From Ailanthus altissimus (Eukaryota > Streptophyta > Magnoliopsida > Sapindales > Simaroubaceae): DNA of 64,000 nucleotides. The notes below the pieces were generated by a model. It was given only the letters and a program-made list of their open reading frames with translations. It had not been told where the DNA came from and searched no databases. The DNA lies in the NCBI GenBank assembly GCA_946807835.1, contig OX327702.1, forward strand, positions 10,850,001 to 10,914,000, given 5' to 3'. This document shows, piece by piece, positions 12,811-22,473 of the stretch; within the stretch, counting starts at the first letter, position 1, and each line of letters starts with the position of its first letter. A program made the position numbers and the translations under genes.

Positions 12811-14364
12811 TGATCAACACATGAAAATGCATGTTGTTAAGAGATTCAATCACCATTTAATGTCACTAATTTTAGTATTTTCTGTATTTTTAACTTGAAA
12901 TAAAGTGTTCTCCTTAAATTGTGATTAATGAATGTTATTTGGACAGGTTTAGGTAAACTGGACATAACTCTTAATGTAGAAATCAAAATGAAGAAATTCT
13001 TGAACCTGGTGCAACATGACTCAATCTTACACAAATTTGAAGAATAGTGGAAAAGCCAAATCCAACATGTTATGGGCCAACAATTGAGATACAACAAAAT
13101 CGGACTACAACTCTTACCCAGCTTGACCCAACTCATGTATTTGGACCGTATCTCACAAAATATGTACTCAATTGGTATAATTCTTGAAGCTGTGAATTTC
13201 TGACTTAACTATCAACAACTCGTATGTTTATGGTAAAGTCCAAATCAGCCGTTATCATAGACCAAATCGCATTGCAAGTGGGTAAAATGGTTGTTGGCTG
13301 AATTCTGATGTATCTTTAGAATTTTGCTCATATCGCATTGGATACTCATCCAATTTGCATGAAATTAGTGCCTATGGAAAGAAGAGTCAAAATTCTACAA
13401 CTTTCATGTCGGCTATAGAAGCTGAATTGATCATTTACATTATCAAAAATGTACTGCAAGTGGATACACGAGTTATTGGCTTAAAATTATTAAAGATTGA
13501 TGTCATCCATGACATATGTCCATTCATTGCCTATATAAGGAGACCCTTAGGACATTTTTATTAGATAATTCTCTCTTCTTTTATTCTCATTAACATGTAT
13601 TGTAATTTAGGCTAGAGTTTGTAGCAAGGCTAAGAGATGAACTTTTATGTGTAGTAAATCTACTTCCATGCTTTGATTCGGTGTCAAGAGCTATAAATGT
13701 TGTAAGTTTGGTTTTGATTAAACTCTTATCTATTTTATTTTCTATAATCCAGAGGTTATAATTCTCATGTCTCATATATGTTCAGTCATACTTTTCTTAT
13801 GTGATTCATGTTGATTTATAATTGTTACTGGTTACATTGTTTTATATGTTAATCTTTTACTGCAGTATTGTCAATTTGATATATTGTCGATCTTGGATAA
13901 CATGTAAGGGCAATAAATGTTTGATATTCAAATTAATCTTTTACTGCAATATTGTCAAAATGGTATATTGTCGATCTTAGATAACTTGTATAAATAACAT
14001 GATGTGTGTTAATGCTTGCAAAGAGTTTAACTAAATCAAATACATGTGTTATCAAATGTGCTATATATTATATACCTTCTGATTGATTGTTTGGGATGTG
14101 AAACTTTCAGTTGAGTTATAAATATCGAATCAAAGTATAGAGTAGATTTATAAAGCATAATTGTGATTCTCAAAGCCTTGCTTAAATCATCATAAGACAT
14201 TTTTCTCAATTCATAGACAATTCTATCTCATCCGTTTAAATCAATTAACCCTTTGCTACTGCTTTAATATTTTACTTCACTAACCTATTTTGCCAAGAGC
14301 TTCCTCGTGGGATCGACACCTCAATCTATACTGCGATAGCTGCGTTATATTTTGAGCGTAAACA
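12811..14364 (+). mobile_element. 5' LTR of the Athila element
   Basis: This LTR begins TGATCAACACATG and ends GAGCGTAAACA. It aligns gap-free with 23691-25244. A TATA box at 13532 and the position of the PBS just after 14364 define the U3/R/U5 layout roughly. Homologous Athila-type LTR tails are not otherwise repeated in the window. Confidence 0.95.
13532..13539 (+). promoter_or_regulatory. TATA box of the Athila LTR promoter
   Basis: TATATAAG lies in the middle of the LTR and is conserved at the equivalent place in the 3' LTR (24412-24419). Transcription would be expected to start about 30 bp downstream, near 13565. Confidence 0.6.
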
Positions 14365-14370
14365 AAAATT

Positions 14371-14388
14371 TAGCGCCGTTGCCAGGGA
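14371..14388 (+). promoter_or_regulatory. Primer binding site, tRNA-Asp type
   Basis: TAGCGCCGTTGCCAGGGA lies six bases after the LTR end. It differs at two positions from the usual Athila PBS, and both differences are G to A. This is where minus-strand DNA synthesis would be primed. Confidence 0.8.
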
Positions 14389-15196
14389 GGCACACTAAGC
14401 GAAAGTCGGTTGCGATTATAAATACTAAAGTGGTAACTTTGTACATTTTCTTTTCTTTGTAAAATCTTAGTTTTATTTCCTTTGTTGTAATTTATTTATT
14501 ATTCATGGTTGGTTCTACCACCTAATTTATTTTATTTTCTTTAGTTAATTTGTTAAATGTTATATTATCTTAATGGCTGGTTTTACCGCCTAATTAGTTT
14601 ATTTTCTTTTATCTATTTATCGCACTTTATTTTCTTTAGTTTATTTATTGCATTTTTTTTTAATGGCTGGTTTTACCGCCTAACTTCATTCACTTTCTTT
14701 TATTTATTTATTGTACTTTATTTTTTTAGTTAATTTGTTGTATTTTTTTTTTTTTGTGGTTGGTTCTACCGCCTAACTTAGTTTCTTTATTTTTTATTGT
14801 ACTTTATTTATTTATTGCACTTTTTTATTGCACTCTATTTTCATTTTCTTTTACGTATTTATTGCACTTTATTTACTTTAGTTAACATGTTGTATTTTCT
14901 TTTTATGGCTGGTTCTACCGCCTAACATTTTATTTATTTACTTATTGTATTTTCTTTTTATTATTTATTTATTGTACTTTTTTTTTCGTACTTTATAGTC
15001 TTTTGTTTAGTTATTGTATTTATATTTCATGGTTGGTCTTATCACCTAACATATTTCTATTTCTTGTTGTGTTTATTCCACTTCTTAATTTTCCTTAAGC
15101 ATTTCTTTCCTTAAAATATATATATATATATATATATACAAAAAAAAAAAAAAATTAGGATGTATACATCGACCTAGAGACAAACGAGGAAGATTT
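14389..15196 (+). repeat. Athila leader with six copies of a TGGYTGGTTYTACCGCCTAA motif
   Basis: A motif close to TGGCTGGTTCTACCGCCTAA recurs about six times (near 14505, 14574, 14659, 14759, 14905 and 15030), separated by T-rich spacers of variable length. GGT and ACC flank a short loop, so each could form a small stem. A (TA)n run at 15117-15138 and an A-run follow. No coding sequence is supported. Confidence 0.75.
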
Positions 15197-16258
15197 GTGA
15201 GAGAACTAGAACTAGAACTAGAACTAGAACCACCCCCACAATTTGTAAGTGAAGAGAATTCACCTTCTAGTTCATCTTGTAATTCTAACACAATGAGCCA
15301 ACACGAAGAAAACCCTGTTAGAACTCTAAAAGATTACTTGCATCCTACTCGCACAGCCACACCATCATGCATTATATTTCCACCTAACATACCACATTCG
15401 GATTTTAAACCTGGAATGATACAACTTCTTCCCACTTTTCATGGTCTAGATAGTGAAAATCCTTATGTACATGTTAGGGAATTTGAAGAGGTAATTGCCA
15501 CCTTCCATAGCCAACCTGAAGCCATAGACACTGTTAGACTTAAATTTTTCCCTTTTTCTTTGAAAGACAAAGCAAAGAGTTGGCTATACTCTTTGAGGCC
15601 GAGGTCTATAGGAACTTGGACAGAAATGACCCAAGAATTTTTCAATAAATACTTCCCACAACACAAAACTAATGGCCTGAAAAGATAAATTTCTTCATTC
15701 TCCCAAAAAGATAGTGAAACCTTATATCAAGCATGGGAAAGGTTTAAAGAGTTGTTAAATCTGTGCCCTCACCATGGGTATGAAAATTGGCGCTTGGTTA
15801 GTTATTTCTATAAGGGACTCACAATTAGAGAGCGCCAATTTGTTGAGATGATGTGTAATGGAGAGTTCCTTCACAAAGATCCTGAGGAAGCCATAGAATT
15901 CCTTAATGACTTAGACGAAAAAGCCCATACATGGACTGGACCTAGCATTACTGAAAGCACAAATAGGTCACGACCCAATGGAGTTTTCCATCTTAGGGAA
16001 GAGGATAACCTCAAAGCCCAATTAGAGGTCTTAACTAGGGAGTTAGAGGCCTTGAAAACCAAAGATAGAAGGGTCACCCACACGGTTGCTAGAGTTGAGT
16101 CACACAATGTCTATTTTGTCTGTGGAGGAGTGGAACACTTAGCTCAGGATTGTCCCACGTATAGTGAGATGAGAGGGATATATGAGGAACAATGTAATGC
16201 CCTAGGGATGTACAAGAAGCCTTATTCACCCTACTCTGAAACATATAATCCTAGCTAG
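15197..16258 (+). pseudogene. gag: Athila gag (capsid/nucleocapsid), two in-frame stops
   Basis: Gag forms the virus-like particle and packages the RNA. The frame contains the Athila-type capsid region, with LLPTFHGL near residues 75-82 and AWERFKELLNLCPHHGYENW after the first stop. The first ATG in frame is at 15293; the codons before it are a GAACTA hexanucleotide repeat (15203-15228) reading Glu-Leu, so the true start may be 15293. Stops lie at 15686-15688 (TAA) and 16256-16258 (TAG), with no frameshift. A nucleocapsid knuckle is visible as CGGVEHLAQDC, but the first cysteine of the expected CCHC appears to be tyrosine. Downstream domains stay in the same frame, so this was one gag-pol polyprotein. 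Confidence 0.85.
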
Positions 16259-16405
16259 AGAAACCACCCAAATTTCAGTTGGAAATCTGACCAACAAGCC
16301 AACAACCAATGGAAACAAGAACAACAAGCACCCAAGTCTTATGTTGCACCTCAATATAATGCACGGCCAACTAGGAGTTCTTTAGAGGATACATTACAAG
16401 CATTT

Positions 16406-17605
16406 ATGGAGGCACAAAGTAAGACTAATAAAAAATTTGAAACAATTCTTGCACAGGTGGTGGACGAAAACAAAGAAATCAAGAGTCAAATCACAAAGTT
16501 GACCAGTGCCTTAACTATACAAGAGCGAGGTAAGTTTCCATCTCAACCTCAATCCAATCCGAAAGGACAATTCATGGCACAAGCTTCTACTTCTAATGTT
16601 CAAAATCTCAAAGAAGTCAATGCCATTACTACTCGAAGTGGTAAAATTGTAAGTGAGCCTACTCCTGAAATTAACACATCTATGAGTAGTAAAGACGCTC
16701 CCCTTGAAAAAGAGGCCACAATGGAAAAAGAGCCCGAAAGTAAGTTTTCAATCCCAGTGCCTTTTCCTCAAGCTCTTCGACCGGTTGGGAAAAATTCAGA
16801 AATTCAAGGTGAGATTTTGGAACATTTGAAACAAGTTAAAATTAACCTTCCCTTGTTACATTTGATTAAGCAGGATCCAACTTATGCCAAAGTCATCAAG
16901 GATTTATGCACTATCAAAAGAAAACACCATGTGAAGAAAACTGCATTTTTGGCAGAACAGGTAAGTGCAGTGATTGAACAAAAGACACCACCCAAGTATA
17001 AAGACCCAGGATGTCCCACAATCTCCTGCCAAATTGGGACACATGAGTTTGGTCAAGCTTTATTGGACTTAGGAGCAAGTGTAAATTTAATGCCTTATTC
17101 TATTTACTTGCAGTTGGGACTTGGCGAGATTAAACTAACATCTATAGTCCTACAATTAGCTGACCGATCAATCAAGAAACCACGGGGAATAGTAGAAGAT
17201 ATTTTGTTGCAAATTGATAAATTTTACTACCCTGTTGATTTTCTTGTTTTAGATACTCATTCTATTGTTAACATGGAGTCAAAAATCCCTCTTATTTTGG
17301 GGAGACCTTTTCTAGCCACTGCTAACGCTCTTATTAATTGCAAAAATGGTCTAATGAAATTATCTTTTGGGAATATGACTCTTGAGGTAAACATTTTCAA
17401 TATTGACAAACAAACACGAGAAGAAGACGAGTGCTATCATTCATATATAATAGACACACTTGTAGCAGAGGAAGCTTATAAAAATCATGGCTATGATTCT
17501 TCGAAAAACCTTCTCAATTTTGATTTTGAAGAATTGTATTATCCTAATGTAACAACTGATGTGTTTAGTATTTTTGACTCACAGGATAAACGGAATCGAT
17601 TTTAG
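16406..17605 (+). pseudogene. Athila gag C-terminal region and aspartic protease
   Basis: This open segment continues the gag-pol frame after the TAG at 16256 and ends at a TAG at 17603. Residues 1-120 are a charged linker typical of the Athila Gag-protease junction. The protease follows: the catalytic box is LLDLGAS (Asp at residue 221), then the ILGRPFLATA segment, a hallmark of Ty3-type retropepsins. DLGAS rather than DTGAS is usual for Athila. The enzyme cleaves the polyprotein inside the particle. Catalytic residues look intact here, but translation would have to pass two upstream stops. Confidence 0.85.
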
Positions 17606-17623
17606 CAGCCACACTTTGAAGAG

Positions 17624-18499
17624 TTGCCACGAGAGAGGGAGAGACCAAAACCATCAAACCTCGAGACACCACAAGTTGAGCTTTCTTCACTGCCCAAAGG
17701 TTTGAAACACGCATTCTTGGGACCAGGTGATACCTTTCCTATCATCATTTCTTCTGAACTTAGTGCTGAACAAGAGAAAAAATTGATAAAATTGTTAAAA
17801 GAACATAAGTCTGCACTAGGTTGGACCATAGCTGATATTAAAGGTATTTCTCCATTGATATGCTCCCATAGAATTCATTTAGAGGAAGGTTCCCAACCTC
17901 GTAGAGACCCACAAAGAAGACTTAACCCAACAATGAAAGAAGTAGTGAAGAAAGAGGTCTTGAAACTATTAGATGCGGGTATAATCTACCCAATTTCTGA
18001 TAGTCAATGGGTAAGTCCAACTCAAGTAGTTCCTAAGAAATCTGGGGTTACTGTTGTTGAAAATGAGAATGGGATACCTGTTCCAACTAGGGTAGTAAAT
18101 GGTTGGAGAATGTGTATTGATTATAGAAAGTTAAACACAGCCACTAGGAAAGACTATTTTCCATTGCCTTTTATCGACCAAATTTTAGAACGTGTAGCTG
18201 GACATCCTTTTTATTGCTTTCTTGATGGGTATTCAGGGTATTACCAGATTGAGATAGCTATAGAAGATCAAGAAAAAACTACTTTTACATGCCCTTTTGG
18301 TACTTATGCTTTTCGTAGAATGCCATTTGGATTATGTAATGCACCAGCTACTTTCCAGCATTGCATGTTGAGTATTTTCTCTGATATGGTTGAAAAATGC
18401 ATGGAAGTCTTTATGGATGATTTGACTGTTTTTGGTAATTCTTTTGATTTGTGCCTACTTAACTTGAAATCTGTTTTGAGTAGATGTGAAGAAAAATGA
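17624..18499 (+). pseudogene. pol: Athila reverse transcriptase, palm and fingers
   Basis: This segment continues the same frame six codons after the TAG at 17603 and ends at a TGA at 18497. The RT order is complete: a WVSPTQVVPKKSG block, the MCIDYRKLN motif, FLDGYSGYYQI, the RRMPFGLCNAPATFQ motif and the catalytic FMDD near residue 265. FMDD followed by VFG is characteristic of Athila. The polymerase residues appear intact, so the stop at 18497, just before the thumb and RNase H, is the main lesion. RT copies the element's RNA in the cytoplasmic particle. Confidence 0.9.
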
Positions 18500-18502
18500 C
18501 TT

Positions 18503-20569
18503 GTGCTAAATTGGGAGAAATGTCATTTCATGGTATCTTCAGGAATCGTTTTGGGGCACATTGTATCTGAAAGAGGGATAGAGGTTGACAAGGCAAAAAT
18601 TGAATTAATCTCTAAATTACCTACACCTAAAACGGTAAAAGATGTCCGATCCTTTCTTGGACACGCTGGCTTTTACAGAAGGTTTATACAAAAATTTTCT
18701 GCCATATCTAGACCATTGTGTAACCTTTTGCTAAAAGATGCAGAATTTACATGGACACAAGAGTGTAAGGAGGCATTCCGAATACTCATTGCCAAACTCA
18801 CCACCGCTTCTATCATGCAATCACCGGATTGGAAGCTCCCATTTGAAATTATGTGTGATGCAAGTAATTATGCTGTAGGAGCAGTTCTTGGGCAATGGAG
18901 GAAGGGAAAACCCTTTGTTGTTTATTATGCTAGTAGGACTTTGAATGATGCTCAAATGAATTACACTACTACTGAAAAAGAACTATTAGCTGTTGTTTTT
19001 GCCTTAGATAAATTTCGTTCTTATTTGATTGGTTCACCCATTGTTATTTTTATTAACCACGCAGCCCTTAAGTACCTTCTTTCTAAGAAGGATGCTAAAA
19101 CCCGTTTAATTAGATGGATTCTTATTTTGCAGGAATTTGATATAACCATCAAAGATAAGAAAGGCGTTGCTGATCATCTATCCCGCCTTGAGTTCTCTGA
19201 CTCTACTGATTTGCCACCCATTCGAGACGATTTTCCAGATGAACATCTTTTTGCTATAAGCCAAATACCTTGGTATGCACATATCGTAAATTATTTGGTT
19301 TGTGGTGAACTTCCATCTGACTGGAGTGCACAAGATAAGCGTAAGTTCTTGGTTGAGGTACGTAACTTTTATTGGGATGATCCATATCTTTTCAAATACT
19401 GTCCTAACCAAATCATGAGACGTTGCATTCCTGAAAGTGAAGTTTCTAGTGTCTTAAATTTTTGCCATAGTGCTGCTTGCGGTGGCCATTTTTCTATGAA
19501 GAAGACAGCTGTGAAAATTTTACAATGTGGTCTTTATTGGCCTACTTTGTTCAAAGACACTAATAATTTTTGTCGTTCCTGTGAAAGATGTCAAAAGTTA
19601 GGTGCTTTATCTCGAAGAAATATGATGCCTCTTAACCCTATTCTTATTATCGAGATATTTGACTGTTGGGGTATCGATTTTATGGGTCCTTTTCCTTCAT
19701 CTTTTGGCTATCTTTACATCCTTTTAGCTATTGACTATGTATCAAAATGGGTGGAGGCTGTAGCTTGTCGTACTAATGATAATACAACTGTGGTAAAATT
19801 CTTAAAAGAAAATGTGTTATCTAGGTACGGTACGCCACGTGTCATCATTAGTGACCAAGGAACACATTTTTGTAATCGTTCTTTTGAAGCTTTGATGCGC
19901 AGGTATGGTGTTCTTCACAAAGTTTCCACTGCATACCATCCACAGAAAAATGGACAAGCTGAGCTAGCAAATAGAGAGGTTAAACAGATTTTGAAAAAGA
20001 CGGTTAACCCGAATCGCAAAGATTGGTCTCTACGCCTTTCTGATGCATTATGGGCATATCGTACTGCATACAAAACCATCTTAGGAATGTCCCCATACTG
20101 GCTTGTTTATGGGAAAGCTTGCCATTTACCTGTTGAGCTAGAACATAAAGCTTATTGGGCTGTCAAAGCCCTTAACTTTGATTTGAATGCTGCAGGTCTC
20201 CAGAGAAAGTTACAATTGTCAGAAATAGAAGAGCTACGAAATAACGCATATGACAACTCCAGAATTTACAAAGCTAAAATGAAAGTAGCTCATGATAAAC
20301 AGATCTCAAGGAAACACTTTGAGCCAAATCAACGGGTCTATCTTTATGATTCTCGATTGCATTTACACCCTAGAAAGTTGAGATCTCGATGGACTGGTCC
20401 ATTTATGGTAAGACATGTTTTTCCTAATGGTGCTGTTGAAATAGAAGACCCCACTGATGGACGGACTTTCAAAGTGAATAGACAGCGGCTAAAAAGCTAC
20501 GTGGAAAAGGTAAACGACTTTATGTACCTAGGCGAGATCCCTCTTGTGGATCCTGTCTATCGTGATTGA
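18503..20569 (+). pseudogene. pol: Athila RT thumb, RNase H and integrase (688-codon open segment)
   Basis: The frame resumes one codon after the TGA at 18497. RNase H spans about residues 110-230, with CDAS (Asp119), EKELLAVV and a DHLSR end. The third catalytic position, normally Asp in a DHAALKYL-type box, is Asn185 here, which should damage RNase H. Integrase follows: the zinc module uses H322/H329 and C360/C363, and the catalytic triad is D392 (WGIDFMGPF), D451 (ISDQGTHF) and E487 ([10 protein letters not shown]), giving the D-35-E spacing. The C-terminus is complete to 20569. Integrase thus looks functional in sequence while RNase H does not. Confidence 0.9.
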
Positions 20570-20689
20570 TCAGGTTCAATCTATCTGTACCATATTTTAT
20601 ATTTTGTCTATATTTTATCTATATTTTATCTTTTGACTTTCTATTTTTGCTTTTATTTTCTTGCAAGTTTTATTTTACTTTATTTTCTT

Positions 20690-20774
20690 CTTTTTATTTT
20701 TTCTTCAGTGTGATTTTATTTCCCGGTCAAGTGGTGGATACGGTACTCCGTGACTATTAAAGTCGGTTTTTCAG
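20690..20774 (+). promoter_or_regulatory. Candidate 3' splice sites for a spliced mRNA of the downstream ORFs
   Basis: A long pyrimidine tract ends in TTCTTCAG (AG at 20707-20708), and a second, weaker one ends in TTTTTCAG (AG at 20773-20774). No ATG lies between either site and the ATG at 20829, so splicing here would make the cysteine-rich ORF the first one on the mRNA. Env-like genes of plant retroelements are thought to be expressed this way. The donor was not identified. Confidence 0.4.
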
Positions 20775-20828
20775 TTCCCTAAAAACTGTCCCTCAAACTG
20801 TGCATTCATCTCTTTTCTTTCTTTCAAA

Positions 20829-21377
20829 ATGGATCGCATTCTTGTCAACCTTAAAAAACGTTTTCCTTCATTTCCTCAAAATGCTCTACTTAAGATTTAT
20901 AAAGAACGGTGTGAAAGACTAAGGCTATTGATGTTGGGTAATATCCCTGTGGACCTTCGTTGGTTAATTGAAGCCAAGGTTCGGTTGTCTGGTGAGTTTG
21001 AAAATAATTTTGTTTCTCATATGTCTGGTCTTGGAAGAAGCTCCTATGCCAAAAGGCGACGAGCAAAAAGGTTACAAGTCTGTCATAAATGTGCTCGATG
21101 GAATTGTAATCGGAGTTGTCATTCTTTAGGATTCGTATCTAGAAATCGAGAAGACAAAATTCAGTTCATTAAGGATGGACTGAGTAAGGAGTCTTTGGAT
21201 GATATCCTATTGACTCTTGAGACGCATCCCTGTGGGCTCGTGCAATGTGAACTTCTCGATTTATGGAACAAATTCAAAAATGAACATCAACGGTATAGTC
21301 TCGGGAATCTGACTCTAAAAGACCCTGTTTGTCAATTTATAAGAAAATTGGATGGGAAGCCTATCCTCGACCCATAG
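20829..21377 (+). CDS. Cysteine-rich basic protein resembling plant RNA-virus nucleic-acid-binding proteins
   Basis: An intact 182-aa ORF begins 260 bp after integrase in good start context (A at -3, G at +4). The centre carries a Gly-rich, very basic stretch (residues 66-81, with KRRRAKR at 75-81). It is followed at once by a cysteine cluster C85-x2-C88-x4-C93-x3-C97, then an NR-rich segment and a FIKDG turn at about 113-117. This order (basic nuclear-localisation-like patch, C-x2-C finger, NRSC, glycine) resembles the cysteine-rich nucleic-acid-binding proteins of carlavirus-type viruses (Pfam PF05515 family, from memory). Several of those suppress RNA silencing and enter the nucleus. The last 65 residues have no match I recognise. 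It occupies the usual env-like position, but no signal peptide or membrane segment is present. Kinship to the viral family is inference. A generic retroelement zinc-finger protein is the alternative. Confidence 0.6.
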   Translation: MDRILVNLKKRFPSFPQNALLKIYKERCERLRLLMLGNIPVDLRWLIEAKVRLSGEFENNFVSHMSGLGRSSYAKRRRAKRLQVCHKCARWNCNRSCHSLGFVSRNREDKIQFIKDGLSKESLDDILLTLETHPCGLVQCELLDLWNKFKNEHQRYSLGNLTLKDPVCQFIRKLDGKPILDP

Positions 21378-21631
21378 AGGGCGTTTAAGCCGTTACTGGA
21401 CGTAAAACCAGAGGAAAATGTGAGCCACAATCACAACTACTTGTAAATACATGTGTTTTAATTTCAAACTTTATTTTATGAATAGTAGGGCTACTCATGT
21501 AGATGTCTTAAATTCAAATCGTTTTGTTCAATAATGCATGTGGGTCATTATGTTTAAATTTTTGTGTTTTATTTTTAACTCTCTTTTGACAAACTGTCGG
21601 GTTACCATAATCATTGTTATCATTTGGCACT

Positions 21632-21640
21632 CTATAAATA
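21632..21640 (+). promoter_or_regulatory. Candidate TATA box of the LOG-like gene
   Basis: CTATAAATA lies 53 bp upstream of the LOG ATG. A start about 30 bp downstream would give a short leader with no intervening ATG. This suggests the gene has its own promoter, perhaps acquired with it, although upstream promoter elements were not examined. Confidence 0.4.
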
Positions 21641-21692
21641 CAGCACCTCAGTTTCTTCATTTTCATATATTGAGATAAAGGTGAGAGTAGAT

Positions 21693-22340
21693 ATGGAGGA
21701 AACCCAAGTTCGACAATTTCGAAATATATGTGTATTTTGTGGATCTAGTCCTGGGGAGAGTAAAGTGTTCGTAGAAGCAGCAAACAATCTAGGAAAAATA
21801 TTAGCTGCAAGAAAAATTCATTTGATTTATGGAGGAGGTAGCCTTAGGCTAATGGGGTGTGTGTCAACAGCTGCACATTTAGGAGGAAGTCAAGTTTTAG
21901 GTATTATTCCTACAGTTTTGGCCGTGGGAAACCTGACCGAAAAAACAATAGGGGAAGAATTACAAGTCTCATCCATGCATGAACGTATAGCCAGAATGCT
22001 TTGCAATGCAGACGCTTTTATTGCTTTACCAGGTGGTTTTGGTACCTTGGAAGAAATTTTTCAAATTGTCTCTTGGGCCAAACTGAATATCCACCGAAAA
22101 CCCATAGGTTTGTTGAATGTTAATAACTATTTTGATTGCTTACTTTGTTTTCTTGATCAAGCTGTGGAACAGAATTTTATTTCACATTCGGCGCGACAGA
22201 TCCTGGTTTCTGCTACTGAGGTGGATGAATTGATTAACAAATTACAGGCAGTTATCTACGAACCTGACCCAGCAATAACTCGGATCGATTGGTCAGTGGG
22301 CCTTAACAAGCGAAAATTGGATCTGACACTTCGTTTGTAA
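21693..22340 (+). CDS. LOG-like: LOG-like cytokinin riboside 5'-monophosphate phosphoribohydrolase inside a retrotransposon
   Basis: LOG enzymes release active cytokinin bases from their nucleotides in one step, in cytosol and nucleus. This intact 215-aa ORF matches a full-length plant LOG (usually about 210-220 aa). Visible motifs are CVFCGSSPG (13-21), YGGGSLRLMG (46-55), MHER (95-98), the signature PGGFGTLEE (113-121), then KPIGLLN (136-142) and FISHSAR (162-168). Two usually conserved positions differ: Arg52 where LOGs have Gly in the GLMG turn, and Ile99 where they have Lys after MHxR. The ATG at 21693 is chosen because it gives the normal LOG N-terminus with G at -3 and +4; the frame is open further upstream but lacks an ATG. 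Plant LOG genes normally have several introns and this one has none, so it was probably captured from spliced mRNA. It lies 315 bp after the cysteine-rich ORF, in the same strand and frame register, between integrase and the 3' LTR. Activity is not proven. Confidence 0.9.
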   Translation: MEETQVRQFRNICVFCGSSPGESKVFVEAANNLGKILAARKIHLIYGGGSLRLMGCVSTAAHLGGSQVLGIIPTVLAVGNLTEKTIGEELQVSSMHERIARMLCNADAFIALPGGFGTLEEIFQIVSWAKLNIHRKPIGLLNVNNYFDCLLCFLDQAVEQNFISHSARQILVSATEVDELINKLQAVIYEPDPAITRIDWSVGLNKRKLDLTLRL

Positions 22341-22473
22341 ATTTTTCTTTTTATTTATTTATTTATCAGTACCATCATTTTAGTTTATATTTGCTTAAGT
22401 GTCTCTCAGGTTTGTTTCTTTCAAATAACTGGCGTTTCAGGTAATGTCTCCTATACTTTATCTCTCTCTATTT

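Noticed and set aside
15085..15291. Minus-strand Ser-rich frame over the gag start
   Set aside because: It mirrors the GAACTA repeat and A/T runs on the coding strand.
20566..20760. Hydrophobic 64-codon open frame after integrase, possibly an env-like or membrane protein
   Set aside because: It is the translation of a T-rich pyrimidine tract (probable splice-acceptor region), has no cleavage site or second domain, and overlaps the integrase stop.
21624..21692. Longer N-terminus for the LOG-like protein starting upstream of 21693
   Set aside because: The frame is open but has no ATG (it begins at TTG), would overlap the TATA box, and adds residues that normal LOG proteins lack.
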